A stretch of DNA of 64,000 nt from Thiohalomonas denitrificans (GCF_900102855.1 NZ_FMWD01000005.1:231203-295202); one strand, 5' to 3'; positions 18,709 through 28,340 are shown, numbered from the stretch's first letter. Made by a program: numbers and translations. The notes: generated by a model not told the origin, from the letters alone.

Positions 18709-19164
18709 ATGAAACTCTGGCTGATCGTCGGGGCATTGACCGCCCTGTCGGGCGGGGTACACGCAGCAGCTCCCGATTCCGCTCCAGCTCCAGGCCGCGA
18801 CCTGCACGCCATGGCACCTGCGCAGCTCATCAAACGCGATGTCTACACACGATTCGATGAAGACCTCGGCAAGGTGAAAAAGATCGTCGTTGACGAGCAG
18901 AGCCGCCGACCCTATGTGGTGGTGAAAGTTGCCGGCTTTCTGGGTCTGGGTGTCCTGCACATTGCCGTACCGACCTCCGATATCCAGCTCCAGGACGAGG
19001 GCCTGATCATCTCCAGCGAGGTAAAAAAAGAGAAGGTCGACCGCGAATACCCCTACCTGGAAGAGCATTTCGCAGAAATCCCGACCCGCCGTCCGATAGC
19101 CGAACTCAGCCGTGAACCCAAAGCGGAGCCCCATGGTCCCATAGTGACACGGGTCCAGCATTGA
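18709..19164 (+). CDS. Secreted PRC-barrel domain protein
   Basis: A 151-aa protein with a signal peptide (MKLWLIVGALTALSGGVHA) and a PRC-barrel-like fold at about 35-110. RDVYTRFDEDLGKVKKIVVD is the typical opening of this domain (residue plus 'G.V.dvvvD' pattern), followed by VVVKVAGFLGLG and VAVPTSDIQL-type strands. PRC barrels are small beta-barrels used in RNA processing and electron-transport proteins; a secreted version has no assigned job. The start is supported by CGGAGG eight bases upstream. It stands alone between the MITE-like element and the helicase gene. Confidence 0.7.
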   Translation: MKLWLIVGALTALSGGVHAAAPDSAPAPGRDLHAMAPAQLIKRDVYTRFDEDLGKVKKIVVDEQSRRPYVVVKVAGFLGLGVLHIAVPTSDIQLQDEGLIISSEVKKEKVDREYPYLEEHFAEIPTRRPIAELSREPKAEPHGPIVTRVQH

Positions 19165-19448
19165 CCTGTCCATCCGTCGGCAACAGGACCGCCTGCAACG
19201 AAGTCCCTTTCACCATCAAATCCGGGACGTGCTGGCGTACCTGTTGCAGATGCGCCAGTGCGTCCCCGGAAGGTACGCTCCGCTACCAGACGCCTCGGCC
19301 AATCAGATCGCGTTGAGGTTATAGACCGGTTTTGTTGTAGAACCCGGCACTGCAACGCCCCGGCGGGTGAACTGGCGGCGGCTCTGTGTTAATTTCCCCC
19401 GCTCTTTAGGCTCCGTACTATCCATCCAGGTAACACGTTCCCTTGCTG

Positions 19449-22400
19449 ATGACCCTCAAGCTATCCGACAGCGACCGCCTTTTGGCCGGTTTCAATCCAG
19501 ATTATGTTCACCGAGGGCACCGCTACGTCCGTGATCGACGGGTTTTGGAGACCGCGACCGAGGAACGGGACAGTTCGCTGGTCGTCACAGGGCGGGTTCG
19601 CGGAAGTGGTCAGCACCTCTACAGTGTCCATGTGCATATCGATGAAGGCTTTGTGAATGGTACCTGTACCTGTCCGGTTGCGTGGAATTGCAAACACGTA
19701 GTCGCAGTACTGATTGCGGCAGCAAGGCAGGAGACCACCCTGAATCCACCTGCCCGCGCGGACCGCTACGCACTGCCTGATGCGGACGAAGAGGAGAGCT
19801 ACCCGCCCGAGATCGACAACCGGCTTCTTTATCTACTCCAGCTCGGAAGCGCGACCAATACCCTGATCATGCGGCCGTTTCGATCACGCCTCACCAGAAG
19901 CGGCGCATACGGCACCCTCTCCCCGTTCCGTCCAAGCCGTGTATGGGAACCGTTTCCGCCCCGTTATCTGCTGAAGTCGGATATCGCCATCTTGCGGAAT
20001 CTCATTCCTGCCCACAACGTCTCGGAGTTTCCCGAGGGGGTTCCGATCCCGCCGGATGCGGTGCCCCTTGTAGAGCGCATGATCGCTTCCGGCCGCTGCC
20101 ACTGGGCACATGTCGCCAATCCCGCTTTGCGGCCCGGCAATCAATGCCGTGCCGAGGCCAGCTGGGAGTTAATGCCGGACGGCCGCCAGCGGCTGATACT
20201 GAGCGCAGGTGACACACCGCTGGTGGCACCGGCGCTAAATCCCCCCCGGTACATCGACACGGTTGACCACGTCTCCGGCCCACTGACCAGCGACCTGCCC
20301 GAACTGCTGCTGGCCGAACTGGTGAAACGCCCATTTATCACCGCCAACGAAGTCGACGATGTCCTCGATGACTGGGAACGGCGCTTCGCTGATATTGCTT
20401 TCGCCCGGCCCCGGCGCCTCTCCGTGCACCGGCTGCCGCCCACGCAGCCTACCCCGGTTCTGCACCTCTACAATGCCGAGGTAACGGACTACCAAGGGAC
20501 CCACAGACTGCCCGCTGCGCGTCTCAGCTTTGATTACGACGGCCATCTGCTATCGTGGCCCGGCGAAGACATCGAACAGGTGGTGTCGGGTGAAAAAATC
20601 GTACGGCTCGATCGGGACCAGGAGTTTGAAGAGGACGCCGCGCTGCGCCTGCGCGACCGCGGACTCCATCCGCTGTTCGCATTTGAGGGGTTAAGCGCCG
20701 CTCCCGATGACAGCAGCGCCTGGGTACCGTCGAACAGCGCTGGGGAACTGGAATCCTGGCTCGCGCTGCAAACGGACTTGCCGACGCTGCAGGCCGAAGG
20801 ATGGCGCATCAGCATCGGTGACGACTTCAATTATCGGGCGGTGACACCCGACGCATGGTACGGCGATATCGAGGCCGACTCAGGCCGTCAGTGGTTCGAT
20901 CTGGAACTCGGCATCGAGATCGAGGGCGAACGCATTTCGCTGCTGCCGATGCTGCTGGAGTGGATCGAACAGATCCCTGCCGGCGCCCTCTCAGGCCTGC
21001 TGGAGGAGTTTCCGGATGATGAAGGACTGCCCATTCGCCTGGACAACCGGCGCATCGCCTACCTGCCGATAGCGCGACTGAAGGGCATACTGACCATCCT
21101 GGTCGAACTGTTCGACCCGGAGGTTCGGCTCAAGGATGGTCGCCTATCGCTGCCCGCCTTGCGCGCCGGCGAACTGCCGCTGCTTGAGCGCAATGACTGG
21201 AACTGGTCGGGTGGCGACGAATTACGCCGCCTTGGCGAGCGGCTGCATGCCTTCTCGGGTATCACGGAAGTCCCGCCGCCCACCAGCTTCAAGGCTGCAC
21301 TTCGCCAATACCAGCAGACGGGGCTCGACTGGCTGCAGTTCCTGCGCGAATTTGGCCTGGGCGGTATCCTTGCCGACGACATGGGTCTTGGCAAAACCGT
21401 GCAGACGCTTGCGCATCTGATGGTCGAAAAGGAGAGCGGCCGACTCGACCGCCCTGCCCTGGTGGTCGCTCCTACCAGCCTCATGTTCAACTGGCGCGCG
21501 GAGGCGGCCCGATTCGCCCCGAGCCTCAAGGTGCTTACCCTGCATGGCCCCGATCGTGCAGACCGCTTTCGCCATATCACCGATGCCGATCTGGTACTGA
21601 CCACTTATCCGCTGGTCGGGCGCGACATCGATACTCTGGGCGAGCACCAGTTTCACCTGCTGATCCTCGATGAGGCACAGGCGATCAAGAACCCGCGCGC
21701 CAAGGTAAGCCACCATGTACGCGAGCTCTCCGCCCGCCACCGGCTCTGCCTCACCGGCACACCGATGGAGAATCATCTGGGCGAGCTCTGGAGCGTATTC
21801 GACTTCTTGTTGCCCGGACTGCTCGGCAATGAACGCCAGTTCCGCCGCCTGTTCCGCAACGCCATAGAGCGCCAGGGCGACGACAGCCGCCGCGCCGCCC
21901 TGGAGCGCCGCATACGCCCCTTCTTTCTGCGCCGCACCAAAGCCGAAGTGGCCCCAGAACTGCCACCCAAGAGCGAGATCCTCCGCTCGGTCGCCCTGGA
22001 AGGCGCCCAGCGGGACCTCTACGAAACGGTACGTCTGGCGATGCACGGCAAGGTTCGTGCAGCCCTCTCCGAGCAGGGACTGGATCGCAGCCGAATCGTC
22101 GTGCTGGATGCCCTCCTCAAGTTGCGTCAGGTCTGCTGCGACCCGCGCCTGCTGAAGGGTACGAAACGTACCGGCCGTACCGGCTCGGCCAAGCTGCGGA
22201 TGCTCATGGAGCTACTGCCTGAGATGCTTGAGGAGGGCCGCCGTGTCCTGCTCTTCTCGCAGTTCACCAGCATGCTCGCGCTGATTGAGGAAGAACTGAA
22301 CAAACGCCGGATCCCCTACGTCAAACTTACCGGGAAAACCCGCGACCGGGAAACACCGGTGGAGCGCTTCCAGAGCGGTGAAATCCCCCTGTTTCTGATC

Positions 22401-22691
22401 AGCCTCAAGGCCGGCGGTACCGGTCTCAACCTCACCGCGGCCGACACGGTCATTCACTACGACCCCTGGTGGAATCCCGCAGTGGAGGATCAAGCCACCG
22501 ATCGCGCCCACCGGATCGGCCAGCAGAACAAGGTTTTCGTCTACCGGCTCATCACCGAAGGCAGCGTGGAAGAGAAGATCGTCCGCATGCAGGAAGAGAA
22601 GCGAGGGCTGGTCGAGTCCCTGTTCAGCGCCACCGGACCCAAAGCCATCGATGCAGGCGATCTCGAAGCCCTGTTCGAGCCACTCGGATAA
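19449..22691 (+). CDS. SWIM zinc-finger SNF2-family helicase
   Basis: A 1080-aa DNA-dependent ATPase. The N-terminal SWIM zinc finger reads CTCPVAWNCKHVVAVL around 72-88. A long bacterial SNF2-associated region follows. The SNF2 ATPase core starts near 615: Walker A DDMGLGKTVQT around 643, DEAQ box LILDEAQAIKN around 738, LCLTGTPMEN, and helicase C motifs LISLKAGGTGLNL and TDRAHRIGQ near 1016. These proteins remodel nucleoprotein or displace proteins on DNA; the specific role in bacteria is not defined. The ATG at 19449 is preferred to the TTG two codons upstream. No associated defence genes flank it, so I treat it as housekeeping. Confidence 0.9.
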   Translation: MTLKLSDSDRLLAGFNPDYVHRGHRYVRDRRVLETATEERDSSLVVTGRVRGSGQHLYSVHVHIDEGFVNGTCTCPVAWNCKHVVAVLIAAARQETTLNPPARADRYALPDADEEESYPPEIDNRLLYLLQLGSATNTLIMRPFRSRLTRSGAYGTLSPFRPSRVWEPFPPRYLLKSDIAILRNLIPAHNVSEFPEGVPIPPDAVPLVERMIASGRCHWAHVANPALRPGNQCRAEASWELMPDGRQRLILSAGDTPLVAPALNPPRYIDTVDHVSGPLTSDLPELLLAELVKRPFITANEVDDVLDDWERRFADIAFARPRRLSVHRLPPTQPTPVLHLYNAEVTDYQGTHRLPAARLSFDYDGHLLSWPGEDIEQVVSGEKIVRLDRDQEFEEDAALRLRDRGLHPLFAFEGLSAAPDDSSAWVPSNSAGELESWLALQTDLPTLQAEGWRISIGDDFNYRAVTPDAWYGDIEADSGRQWFDLELGIEIEGERISLLPMLLEWIEQIPAGALSGLLEEFPDDEGLPIRLDNRRIAYLPIARLKGILTILVELFDPEVRLKDGRLSLPALRAGELPLLERNDWNWSGGDELRRLGERLHAFSGITEVPPPTSFKAALRQYQQTGLDWLQFLREFGLGGILADDMGLGKTVQTLAHLMVEKESGRLDRPALVVAPTSLMFNWRAEAARFAPSLKVLTLHGPDRADRFRHITDADLVLTTYPLVGRDIDTLGEHQFHLLILDEAQAIKNPRAKVSHHVRELSARHRLCLTGTPMENHLGELWSVFDFLLPGLLGNERQFRRLFRNAIERQGDDSRRAALERRIRPFFLRRTKAEVAPELPPKSEILRSVALEGAQRDLYETVRLAMHGKVRAALSEQGLDRSRIVVLDALLKLRQVCCDPRLLKGTKRTGRTGSAKLRMLMELLPEMLEEGRRVLLFSQFTSMLALIEEELNKRRIPYVKLTGKTRDRETPVERFQSGEIPLFLISLKAGGTGLNLTAADTVIHYDPWWNPAVEDQATDRAHRIGQQNKVFVYRLITEGSVEEKIVRMQEEKRGLVESLFSATGPKAIDAGDLEALFEPLG

Positions 22692-22992
22692 CGCGGCCAA
22701 ACGACACTCCCGGATAGTCGTTCAGACCGGAAACGGCAGTTAGCAGGCGTTTGCAGGCCATCAATGCATCGGGCCAAGTAAAAGCAGTTGGGATTGGCGG
22801 CACTTTCCGGCCATTTCTCAATCCAACCATCAACAAAAGCTTGCATCTGACCTTGACCTACATTTCCCCCAAGGCGAATCCAAATTACCTCGCTCACAGG
22901 GGTCACTGGCAGAGTCGGGTTTTTCCACCGAAGGTTCAAAGCCCCGCCAGCTGCCAGAGAGACCGTTCCGCACCAGGCGGAGGAGGCCACCA
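22692..22992. other. Intergenic stretch without a recognised gene
   Basis: No gene, RNA or terminator stands out in these 301 bases. The last 15 hold the GGAGGAGG ribosome-binding site of the following gene. Confidence 0.5.
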
Positions 22993-23820
22993 ATGCCGCG
23001 CGCCACATTGCTTGTGCTGCTGTCGATTTTCGGCATCGCCGGCGCCGAACCCTTGAAGCTGGGCGTCCACCCCTATCTGCCCGCGACCGAGCTGGTCAGC
23101 CGGTTTACTCCACTGGCGGAGTACCTGGAGGACACACTCGAACGACCGGTCGAGATTGTCGTATCCAGCAGCTATGAATCACACATCGAGCAAGTTGCCA
23201 CCGGCGAATTTACGCTTGCCCTCCTCGGTCCCATCCCGTATGTCGTTCTGACCCGGGATCACGGCACACCGCCCATACTGGCGGCACTGCAAATCGACGG
23301 CCATGCGATGTTCCATGGCGTGATCATCACGCGCGAAGAATCGCCCCTGCAGAGGCTTGAAGATCTCGCCGGCAGGAAATTCGCCTTCGTCGACCCGAAC
23401 TCGACCATGGGCTATGTAGTGCCGCTCTCGATACTGGAGCGACATGGGATCCCGCTGGAGAAGCTCGACCGACACGCATTCCTCAACAGCCACGAAAACG
23501 TCGCCATCGGCGTACTCCTGGGCCGCTATGATGCCGGTGCCGTGAAGGACGAGACCTATGGAAAATACCGGGACCGCGGACTGCGGGCGCTCGCGGTTAC
23601 CTCGGATATACCCGAACATCTGTTTGTGGCCGGCTACCAGGTGGAACCACAATTGGTGAAATCCTTGCGTGCAGCACTGCTCAAGTTGCCGCAGACGCCG
23701 GATGGAGAGGAGGTCTTGCGTGCAATCAAGCCGGACCTCACCGGCCTGGTACCCATCCATAACCGCCAGTATGACGCCCTGCGCCAAATGCTGCAGTCCA
23801 TAGGCACGGCTGGGGAGTAG
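22993..23820 (+). CDS. PhnD-like periplasmic substrate-binding protein
   Basis: A 275-aa protein with a short signal peptide (about 1-18, ending GIAGA) and a PhnD/phosphate-phosphonate-type binding fold: LKLGVHPYLPATELVSRF, PLAEYLEDTLERPVEIVVS, LALLGPIPYVVL, and LAGRKFAFVDPNSTMGYVVP. No ABC permease or ATPase is nearby. The gene ends three bases before the GGDEF-EAL gene at 23824, so the protein is likely a periplasmic ligand receptor feeding that membrane enzyme rather than a transporter component. The ligand is unknown: phosphonate, phosphite or an oxyanion are possibilities only. Confidence 0.83.
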   Translation: MPRATLLVLLSIFGIAGAEPLKLGVHPYLPATELVSRFTPLAEYLEDTLERPVEIVVSSSYESHIEQVATGEFTLALLGPIPYVVLTRDHGTPPILAALQIDGHAMFHGVIITREESPLQRLEDLAGRKFAFVDPNSTMGYVVPLSILERHGIPLEKLDRHAFLNSHENVAIGVLLGRYDAGAVKDETYGKYRDRGLRALAVTSDIPEHLFVAGYQVEPQLVKSLRAALLKLPQTPDGEEVLRAIKPDLTGLVPIHNRQYDALRQMLQSIGTAGE

Positions 23821-23823
23821 TCG

Positions 23824-26388
23824 ATGCTATTGAGTGCAGAAAAGCTGCGGACCCTGGTCGGACTGACTCTGGTGCTGGCCGCCTTTCTGCTGGTAGCCGA
23901 TATCGTGATCTATCAGCACCAGCGCCAGCTACTCTATACCGAAGCACACGAAAACCTCACCCGGGAGCTCGACCTGGTGGGCGGCTTTGTGCGTGAGGCC
24001 GCCGTACGCGATGACTACGCTACCATCGAACGCTTCCTGACCCGATGGGGACTGCAACACCCGAAATCACTGGTGGAAGTGGAGGCGGTGGCACCCAACG
24101 GGTTCGTGCTGGCCCACTACCAAAGGGATGGTCCCCCTGCCGAGGATGTGGTCGAGGCGACCCGAGTAGTACATCTCGACGAAACGCCGCTGCTTACACT
24201 GCGGGCCGTCAAGGATGCCTCCCGGGTAAAGCGGGGGCTGACCAGCCTGATGGGCCAGCTGGCGGGAAGTTCGCTCGTGCTGCTGGCGGCGCTGGCCACC
24301 ATTCTCTGGTATGTCGTGCGCCGACTGGCCCTGCTTCCCATGGAGCAGGAGATCCAGCGGCGCCGGCATGCGGAATCACTGCTTACCCTGCATCGCGATC
24401 GTCTCGACGAACTGGTACAGACCCGCACGCAGGAACTGGTGGAGAGCAACAGACAACTGATTCGGGAGATTGAGGAGCGCGAAGGAGTCGAGGCCTCGTT
24501 GCGCGAACGTGAACAGGTACTGAGCCAGACGGACCAGGCACTGCGCGCCCTGCACCGCATCAATGCCACCCCCCTTGCCCATGAGGAAAAAATCGACGCC
24601 CTGCTCGAACTCGGCACCCGACTGTTCGGCCTGCCTGTCGGCACCCTCTCGCGCATCGAAGGCGACCATTACACCATAGTGGCGGTCAGTGCCCCGCCGG
24701 ACACCGGGCTAGCCAGGGGGGCCACGTTCCCCCTGCAGGAGACCAATTGCGGGATCACGGTCGACAGCGAGGAGCCAGTGAGCTTCCATCACGCCGCACA
24801 AAGTGATCGGCGCGGGCACCCCTGCCGCTCGCTGTTCGGAATCGAGGCCTATCTGGCGGCACAAGTGGAAGTGGCGGGCCAACCATACGGAACCCTCAGC
24901 TATTCCAGTCCGAGCCCGCGCGAAACGCCCTTCTCCTCCACCGACCTGGAGATCGTCAAGCTGATGGCGCAGTGGCTGGGTGCCGAACTGGAGCGCGAGC
25001 AGAGCGCCCGTCAGCTCGCACAATTGGCCAACTACGACACATTGACCGCTCTTCCCAACCGCAACCTGTTCTACGATCGGCTTCAGCACGCCCTGGACCG
25101 CAGCCTGCGCAGCAATACCCCGATAGCCCTGCTTTTCCTCGATCTGGACGGCTTCAAGCACGTCAACGACACCCTCGGTCATGCCGCGGGCGACAGCCTG
25201 TTGCAGGCGGTCACCCGGCGCCTGAACGAGTGCGTGCGTCGGGACGATACTCTGGCCCGCCTCGGTGGCGATGAATTCACCATCATCATGGAGGGGGTTC
25301 GACACGCCGAGGAAGCCGCTGTACTCGCCCAAAAGGCCTCCGCAGCCATTGCCCACCCGTTCGAGATAGCGAACCAGGAGATTTTCATCACCACCAGTAT
25401 CGGTATCGCCGTCTATCCGCAGGATGGACAGGACAGAGAAACGCTGGTTCAACATGCCGATGCGGCCATGTACAAGGCCAAGGGACAGGGACCCAACAAC
25501 TACGTCTTTTTCACCGAGGAGATCAGTATCCTTGCCAAACAGCGCATGCAACTCGAGCACGGGCTGCGACGCGCGTTGCGACGCGGCCATTTCGAGCTCT
25601 ACTATCAGCCGCAGATCGACATGACCAGCGGACGCATGGCTTCCATGGAGGCCTTGCTGCGCTGGCACGATCCCGACCGCGGATTGCAGATGCCTTCGGA
25701 ATTCATCGGTACAGCCGAGGAGACGGGACTGATCGTGCCCATTGGCGATTGGGTGTTACGCACCGCCTGCTCTCAGCATCGCGCCTGGCAAAAGATGGGA
25801 CTGGAACCGCCGCCGATAGGGGTAAACCTGTCGGCCCGCCAGTTTCTCCAGAAGGATTTGCCGCAGCAGATCGCCGGCATCCTCACCGAGACGGGCCTGG
25901 AATCCCGGCATTTGGTTCTGGAGCTGACCGAAACCGCCCTGCTGCACGACGTCGCTGCCAGCCGGGAGATGCTCGTGGAACTGCGTGATATGGGACTGCA
26001 AATCTCGATCGATGACTTTGGGGCGGGCTATGCCTCGCTCAACTACCTGAAGCAGCTGCCTCTGGACACCTTGAAAATCGACCAGTCCTTCATCCGTGAA
26101 CTGGCGGACGATTCACAAGATATGGCGATCGTCTGCGCCATCCTGACGTTGGCCGGTCGGCTCAATCTCACCACCGTTGCCGAAGGCATTGAGACCAGAC
26201 CACAATTCGACTTCCTGCGTGAAAACGGCTGCGAAGTGGCGCAAGGCTTCCTGTTCAGCCGCCCGGTGCCTGCAGCACAGCTCGAGTTCCTGCTGCGGGA
26301 ATATTCGGGCAAGGCCATATTGTCGGCAGAAGAGGAGACCCCCAATGGGCAGAGGGGGATGTTTGAAGGCGAACCGGGCAAGCGATAA
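23824..26388 (+). CDS. Membrane GAF-GGDEF-EAL c-di-GMP enzyme coupled to a binding protein
   Basis: An 854-aa protein. Helix about 10-30, a small periplasmic domain 31-140, helix 145-166, a coiled coil 175-240 with long charged helices, GAF at about 245-390, GGDEF at 398-560 ([21 protein letters not shown]) and EAL at 575-825 ([28 protein letters not shown]). Both catalytic motifs look intact. The start is three bases after the stop of the PhnD-like gene, so the pair is a tight operon. The ligand-loaded binding protein probably contacts the periplasmic domain to set c-di-GMP output (inference from similar pairs). Confidence 0.92.
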   Translation: MLLSAEKLRTLVGLTLVLAAFLLVADIVIYQHQRQLLYTEAHENLTRELDLVGGFVREAAVRDDYATIERFLTRWGLQHPKSLVEVEAVAPNGFVLAHYQRDGPPAEDVVEATRVVHLDETPLLTLRAVKDASRVKRGLTSLMGQLAGSSLVLLAALATILWYVVRRLALLPMEQEIQRRRHAESLLTLHRDRLDELVQTRTQELVESNRQLIREIEEREGVEASLREREQVLSQTDQALRALHRINATPLAHEEKIDALLELGTRLFGLPVGTLSRIEGDHYTIVAVSAPPDTGLARGATFPLQETNCGITVDSEEPVSFHHAAQSDRRGHPCRSLFGIEAYLAAQVEVAGQPYGTLSYSSPSPRETPFSSTDLEIVKLMAQWLGAELEREQSARQLAQLANYDTLTALPNRNLFYDRLQHALDRSLRSNTPIALLFLDLDGFKHVNDTLGHAAGDSLLQAVTRRLNECVRRDDTLARLGGDEFTIIMEGVRHAEEAAVLAQKASAAIAHPFEIANQEIFITTSIGIAVYPQDGQDRETLVQHADAAMYKAKGQGPNNYVFFTEEISILAKQRMQLEHGLRRALRRGHFELYYQPQIDMTSGRMASMEALLRWHDPDRGLQMPSEFIGTAEETGLIVPIGDWVLRTACSQHRAWQKMGLEPPPIGVNLSARQFLQKDLPQQIAGILTETGLESRHLVLELTETALLHDVAASREMLVELRDMGLQISIDDFGAGYASLNYLKQLPLDTLKIDQSFIRELADDSQDMAIVCAILTLAGRLNLTTVAEGIETRPQFDFLRENGCEVAQGFLFSRPVPAAQLEFLLREYSGKAILSAEEETPNGQRGMFEGEPGKR

Positions 26389-26424
26389 CCACGCCGAATT
26401 TTTTCGCTGCTCAAACGACTTGCA

Positions 26425-26446
26425 TTAGAATGAACATTCGATCTAA
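26425..26446. promoter_or_regulatory. Imperfect palindrome upstream of tetR gene (probable operator)
   Basis: TTAGAA...TTCGATCTAA is a 22-bp imperfect palindrome (16 of 22 positions symmetric) ending 9 bases before the TetR-family start. Its core GAACATTC resembles the perfect palindrome at 27075-27090 upstream of the dsrE gene. The pair fits autoregulation plus control of the downstream operon by the TetR-family protein. Confidence 0.6.
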
Positions 26447-26455
26447 TATCAGGAC

Positions 26456-27043
26456 ATGCCTGCCAATTTAGCCAGAAACCGAATTGATACCCGCTCCAAA
26501 GTGCTGGAAGCGGCCCTGCATCTGTTTGCCGGAGGCGGATATTTCAACACGTCTGTGCATGATATCCAGAGAGAGGCACAGGTCAGCATCGGTTCGATTT
26601 ACCACCACTTCGGGGACAAGGAAGGGGTCGCCCGTGCGCTCTACACAGAGCTTCTGGAACAGACGGATGGCGAACTGAAGCGCATCAATGAGCGCGGTGG
26701 ATCAGCGCAGGAGCGCTGTCGAGCCGCAGTGGCACTGCTTTTCGAAATGACGGAGGCCGAGCCCAAATCGATGCAGTTCATTCTGCATGCCCAGCACCGG
26801 GAGTTTCTCCCCAATGAACCGCCCATCTGCTCCTCTGCCCCGTTTCGCCGGATGCGGGAGATGGTGGAGGCTGGCATCCAGTCGGGCGAAATCCGGCCGC
26901 TGGATGCAATGATTGCCGCAGCCTGCCTGTTTGGCGGTCCGATCCGCCTGATCCATTTGCGCCTCGATGGCGTACTGGCGGCACCGCTGCAAGAACATCT
27001 GGAAACGGCGTGGGACTGCGCCTGGAGGGCAGTGGCCGTGTGA
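26456..27043 (+). CDS. TetR-family transcriptional regulator
   Basis: A 195-aa repressor-type protein. The N-terminal helix-turn-helix spans about 15-60: VLEAALHLFAGGGYFNTSVHDIQREAQVSIGSIYHHFGDKEG, split here as a family hallmark with GSIYHHF in the recognition helix. The C-terminal 130 residues form a helical ligand-binding domain with Cys residues (ICSSAPF, AACLFGG) that might sense a reactive sulfur species, though this is only conjecture. It is followed by dsrE-tusA-dsrE-like genes, with related palindromes before both its own start and the dsrE start, so it probably controls itself and that sulfur-relay operon. Confidence 0.88.
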   Translation: MPANLARNRIDTRSKVLEAALHLFAGGGYFNTSVHDIQREAQVSIGSIYHHFGDKEGVARALYTELLEQTDGELKRINERGGSAQERCRAAVALLFEMTEAEPKSMQFILHAQHREFLPNEPPICSSAPFRRMREMVEAGIQSGEIRPLDAMIAAACLFGGPIRLIHLRLDGVLAAPLQEHLETAWDCAWRAVAV

Positions 27044-27074
27044 TACGGCCGCTGTTTTTTTCGTCGACCGATTA

Positions 27075-27090
27075 GAACGAATATTCGTTC
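27075..27090. promoter_or_regulatory. Perfect 16-bp palindrome upstream of dsrE-tusA operon (probable TetR operator)
   Basis: GAACGAATATTCGTTC is exactly self-complementary and lies 18 bases before the dsrE ATG. It shares the TTAGAA-x-GAA-x-TTC layout with the site at 26425-26446. Position and symmetry fit binding of a TetR-family dimer and blocking of transcription. Confidence 0.7.
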
Positions 27091-27108
27091 GAATCAAGGG
27101 AGCAAAAC

Positions 27109-27525
27109 ATGAAATCACTTGCCATGGTCATTCGCGACGACGGTTACGACAAAATATTGACCCCGCTGGCCTTCGCCTATCTCGCCTCCGCCGAAGGGGT
27201 CGAAGTGGACATGCTGTTCGTGAACTGGTCGGTGCGGGCCCTGACCAAAGAGGGAGCCCGCTCACTCCGGGTCGAGGGCAGCCATGCGGACCAGGACGCC
27301 TGGGTCCGCGAACAGGTCGCCAAGGCCGGCCTGCCCAGCGACATTCACGAGGTGCTGAAAGCCCTGAAGGAGACCGGCTGCGTTCGCCTCTACGGCTGCA
27401 GCCTGGCCGCCACTATTTTTGGCGTTAATGACGACAACCTCATTCCCGAGGCCGAGGGTATTGTCGGAGCCTCCTGGTTCCTCAATGACAAGATGACCCA
27501 AGCCGATCACTGCCAGTATTTCTGA
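27109..27525 (+). CDS. DsrE-family cytoplasmic sulfur-relay protein
   Basis: A 138-aa protein of the DsrE/DsrF/DrsH-like family: MKSLAMVIRDDGYDKILTPL, a Rossmann-like core and a conserved cysteine in RLYGCSLAATIFGV. Such proteins accept and pass on persulfide sulfur, often with TusA. No transmembrane segment is present, unlike DsrE2. TusA follows after 15 bases. The upstream palindrome and neighbouring TetR gene suggest regulated expression. Its exact subgroup cannot be assigned by eye. Confidence 0.82.
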   Translation: MKSLAMVIRDDGYDKILTPLAFAYLASAEGVEVDMLFVNWSVRALTKEGARSLRVEGSHADQDAWVREQVAKAGLPSDIHEVLKALKETGCVRLYGCSLAATIFGVNDDNLIPEAEGIVGASWFLNDKMTQADHCQYF

Positions 27526-27540
27526 ATCCGGAGAGATGCT

Positions 27541-27780
27541 ATGAACGACTACACGATCACCAGTACCGTCGATACCTCCGGTACCTGCTGCCCGATGCCG
27601 ATGGTCAACACCAACCGGGCCATCAAGAACGTCCAGCCGGGCGAAGTCATCGAGATCATTGCTACCGACCCCGCCACCGAGCAGGACATTCCCGACTGGT
27701 GCCGACGAATGGGCCATACCCTGATTAAACAGGCCCGGGTAGGAGATACCTACCGTTACACGATTCAGAGGAGCCAGTGA
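27541..27780 (+). CDS. tusA: TusA-family sulfurtransferase
   Basis: A 79-aa sulfur carrier. The signature CPxP is present as TCCPMPMV (the active Cys preceded by another Cys), followed by the IEIIATDPATEQDIPDWC segment typical of TusA. In sulfur oxidisers TusA delivers persulfide sulfur to DsrEFH/DsrC or related carriers. It sits between two DsrE-family genes and its stop overlaps the ATG of the next gene (TGATG), so the three are co-translated. Confidence 0.93.
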   Translation: MNDYTITSTVDTSGTCCPMPMVNTNRAIKNVQPGEVIEIIATDPATEQDIPDWCRRMGHTLIKQARVGDTYRYTIQRSQ

Positions 27781-28286
27781 TGCGAACAGCACAGAAAACG
27801 CTGATCGGATGGCTATTGGGTCTGCTGATACTGACGGCGACCGCTACTGCGGGCGCAACGATGTACAGCGACAGTGCCGCGCTGAAGGGTGTCGATAATG
27901 GGCAGGGCGTGTTTCTTTTCGACTTCGACAATCCACAGAAACTGGCGTTTTACCTGAACGTCGTCGCCGGAACCCACGAGAATTTCCGACGGCAGGCGGT
28001 GGAGCCGAATTTTGTGGTGGTCTTCATCGGCCCGACGGTGAAGTACCTCACCACCGAACCCGACGATGAAATCGACATGCGGTACCAACAGGAAATGGCC
28101 AATATCGCGGCAGCCATCGAGCGGCTCGACGAACTCGGGGTTCGGCTGGAGATTTGCTCGATTGCCAACGAGGTTTTCGGAGTGGACAACAAAACCGTAC
28201 TGCCGGGACTGGAAGTGATCGGCGACGGCTTCGTCTCTCTCATCGGCTATCAGCAGCAGGGCTATCACCTGGTGCCGATCTTTTAG
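27780..28286 (+). CDS. Periplasmic DsrE-family protein
   Basis: A 168-aa protein. The start ATG 27780 overlaps the tusA stop and follows AGAGGAG; a GTG three bases earlier is less likely. The first about 25 residues are a signal peptide (LIGWLLGLLILTATATAGA). The rest has a DsrE-like pattern: GVFLFDFDNPQKLAFYLNVV, PNFVVVFIGPTVKYL, and ICSIANEVFGVDNKTVLPGL with a single cysteine at the position used by DsrE proteins. Export of a DsrE-like protein suggests handling of sulfane sulfur outside the cytoplasm, perhaps linked to the sulfide dehydrogenase encoded at 54-58 kb (inference). Confidence 0.78.
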   Translation: MRTAQKTLIGWLLGLLILTATATAGATMYSDSAALKGVDNGQGVFLFDFDNPQKLAFYLNVVAGTHENFRRQAVEPNFVVVFIGPTVKYLTTEPDDEIDMRYQQEMANIAAAIERLDELGVRLEICSIANEVFGVDNKTVLPGLEVIGDGFVSLIGYQQQGYHLVPIF

Positions 28287-28340
28287 GTCCGGGTCCGGCC
28301 TCTGCCGCTCCGGTCAGTCGCCACCGGGTTCAAAAATGGT

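Noticed and set aside
19449-22691. SNF2 helicase as part of a defence system (DISARM-like or similar)
   Set aside because: No methyltransferase, phospholipase D, DUF1998 or other partner gene is adjacent; the SWIM-SNF2 form is widespread as a stand-alone gene.
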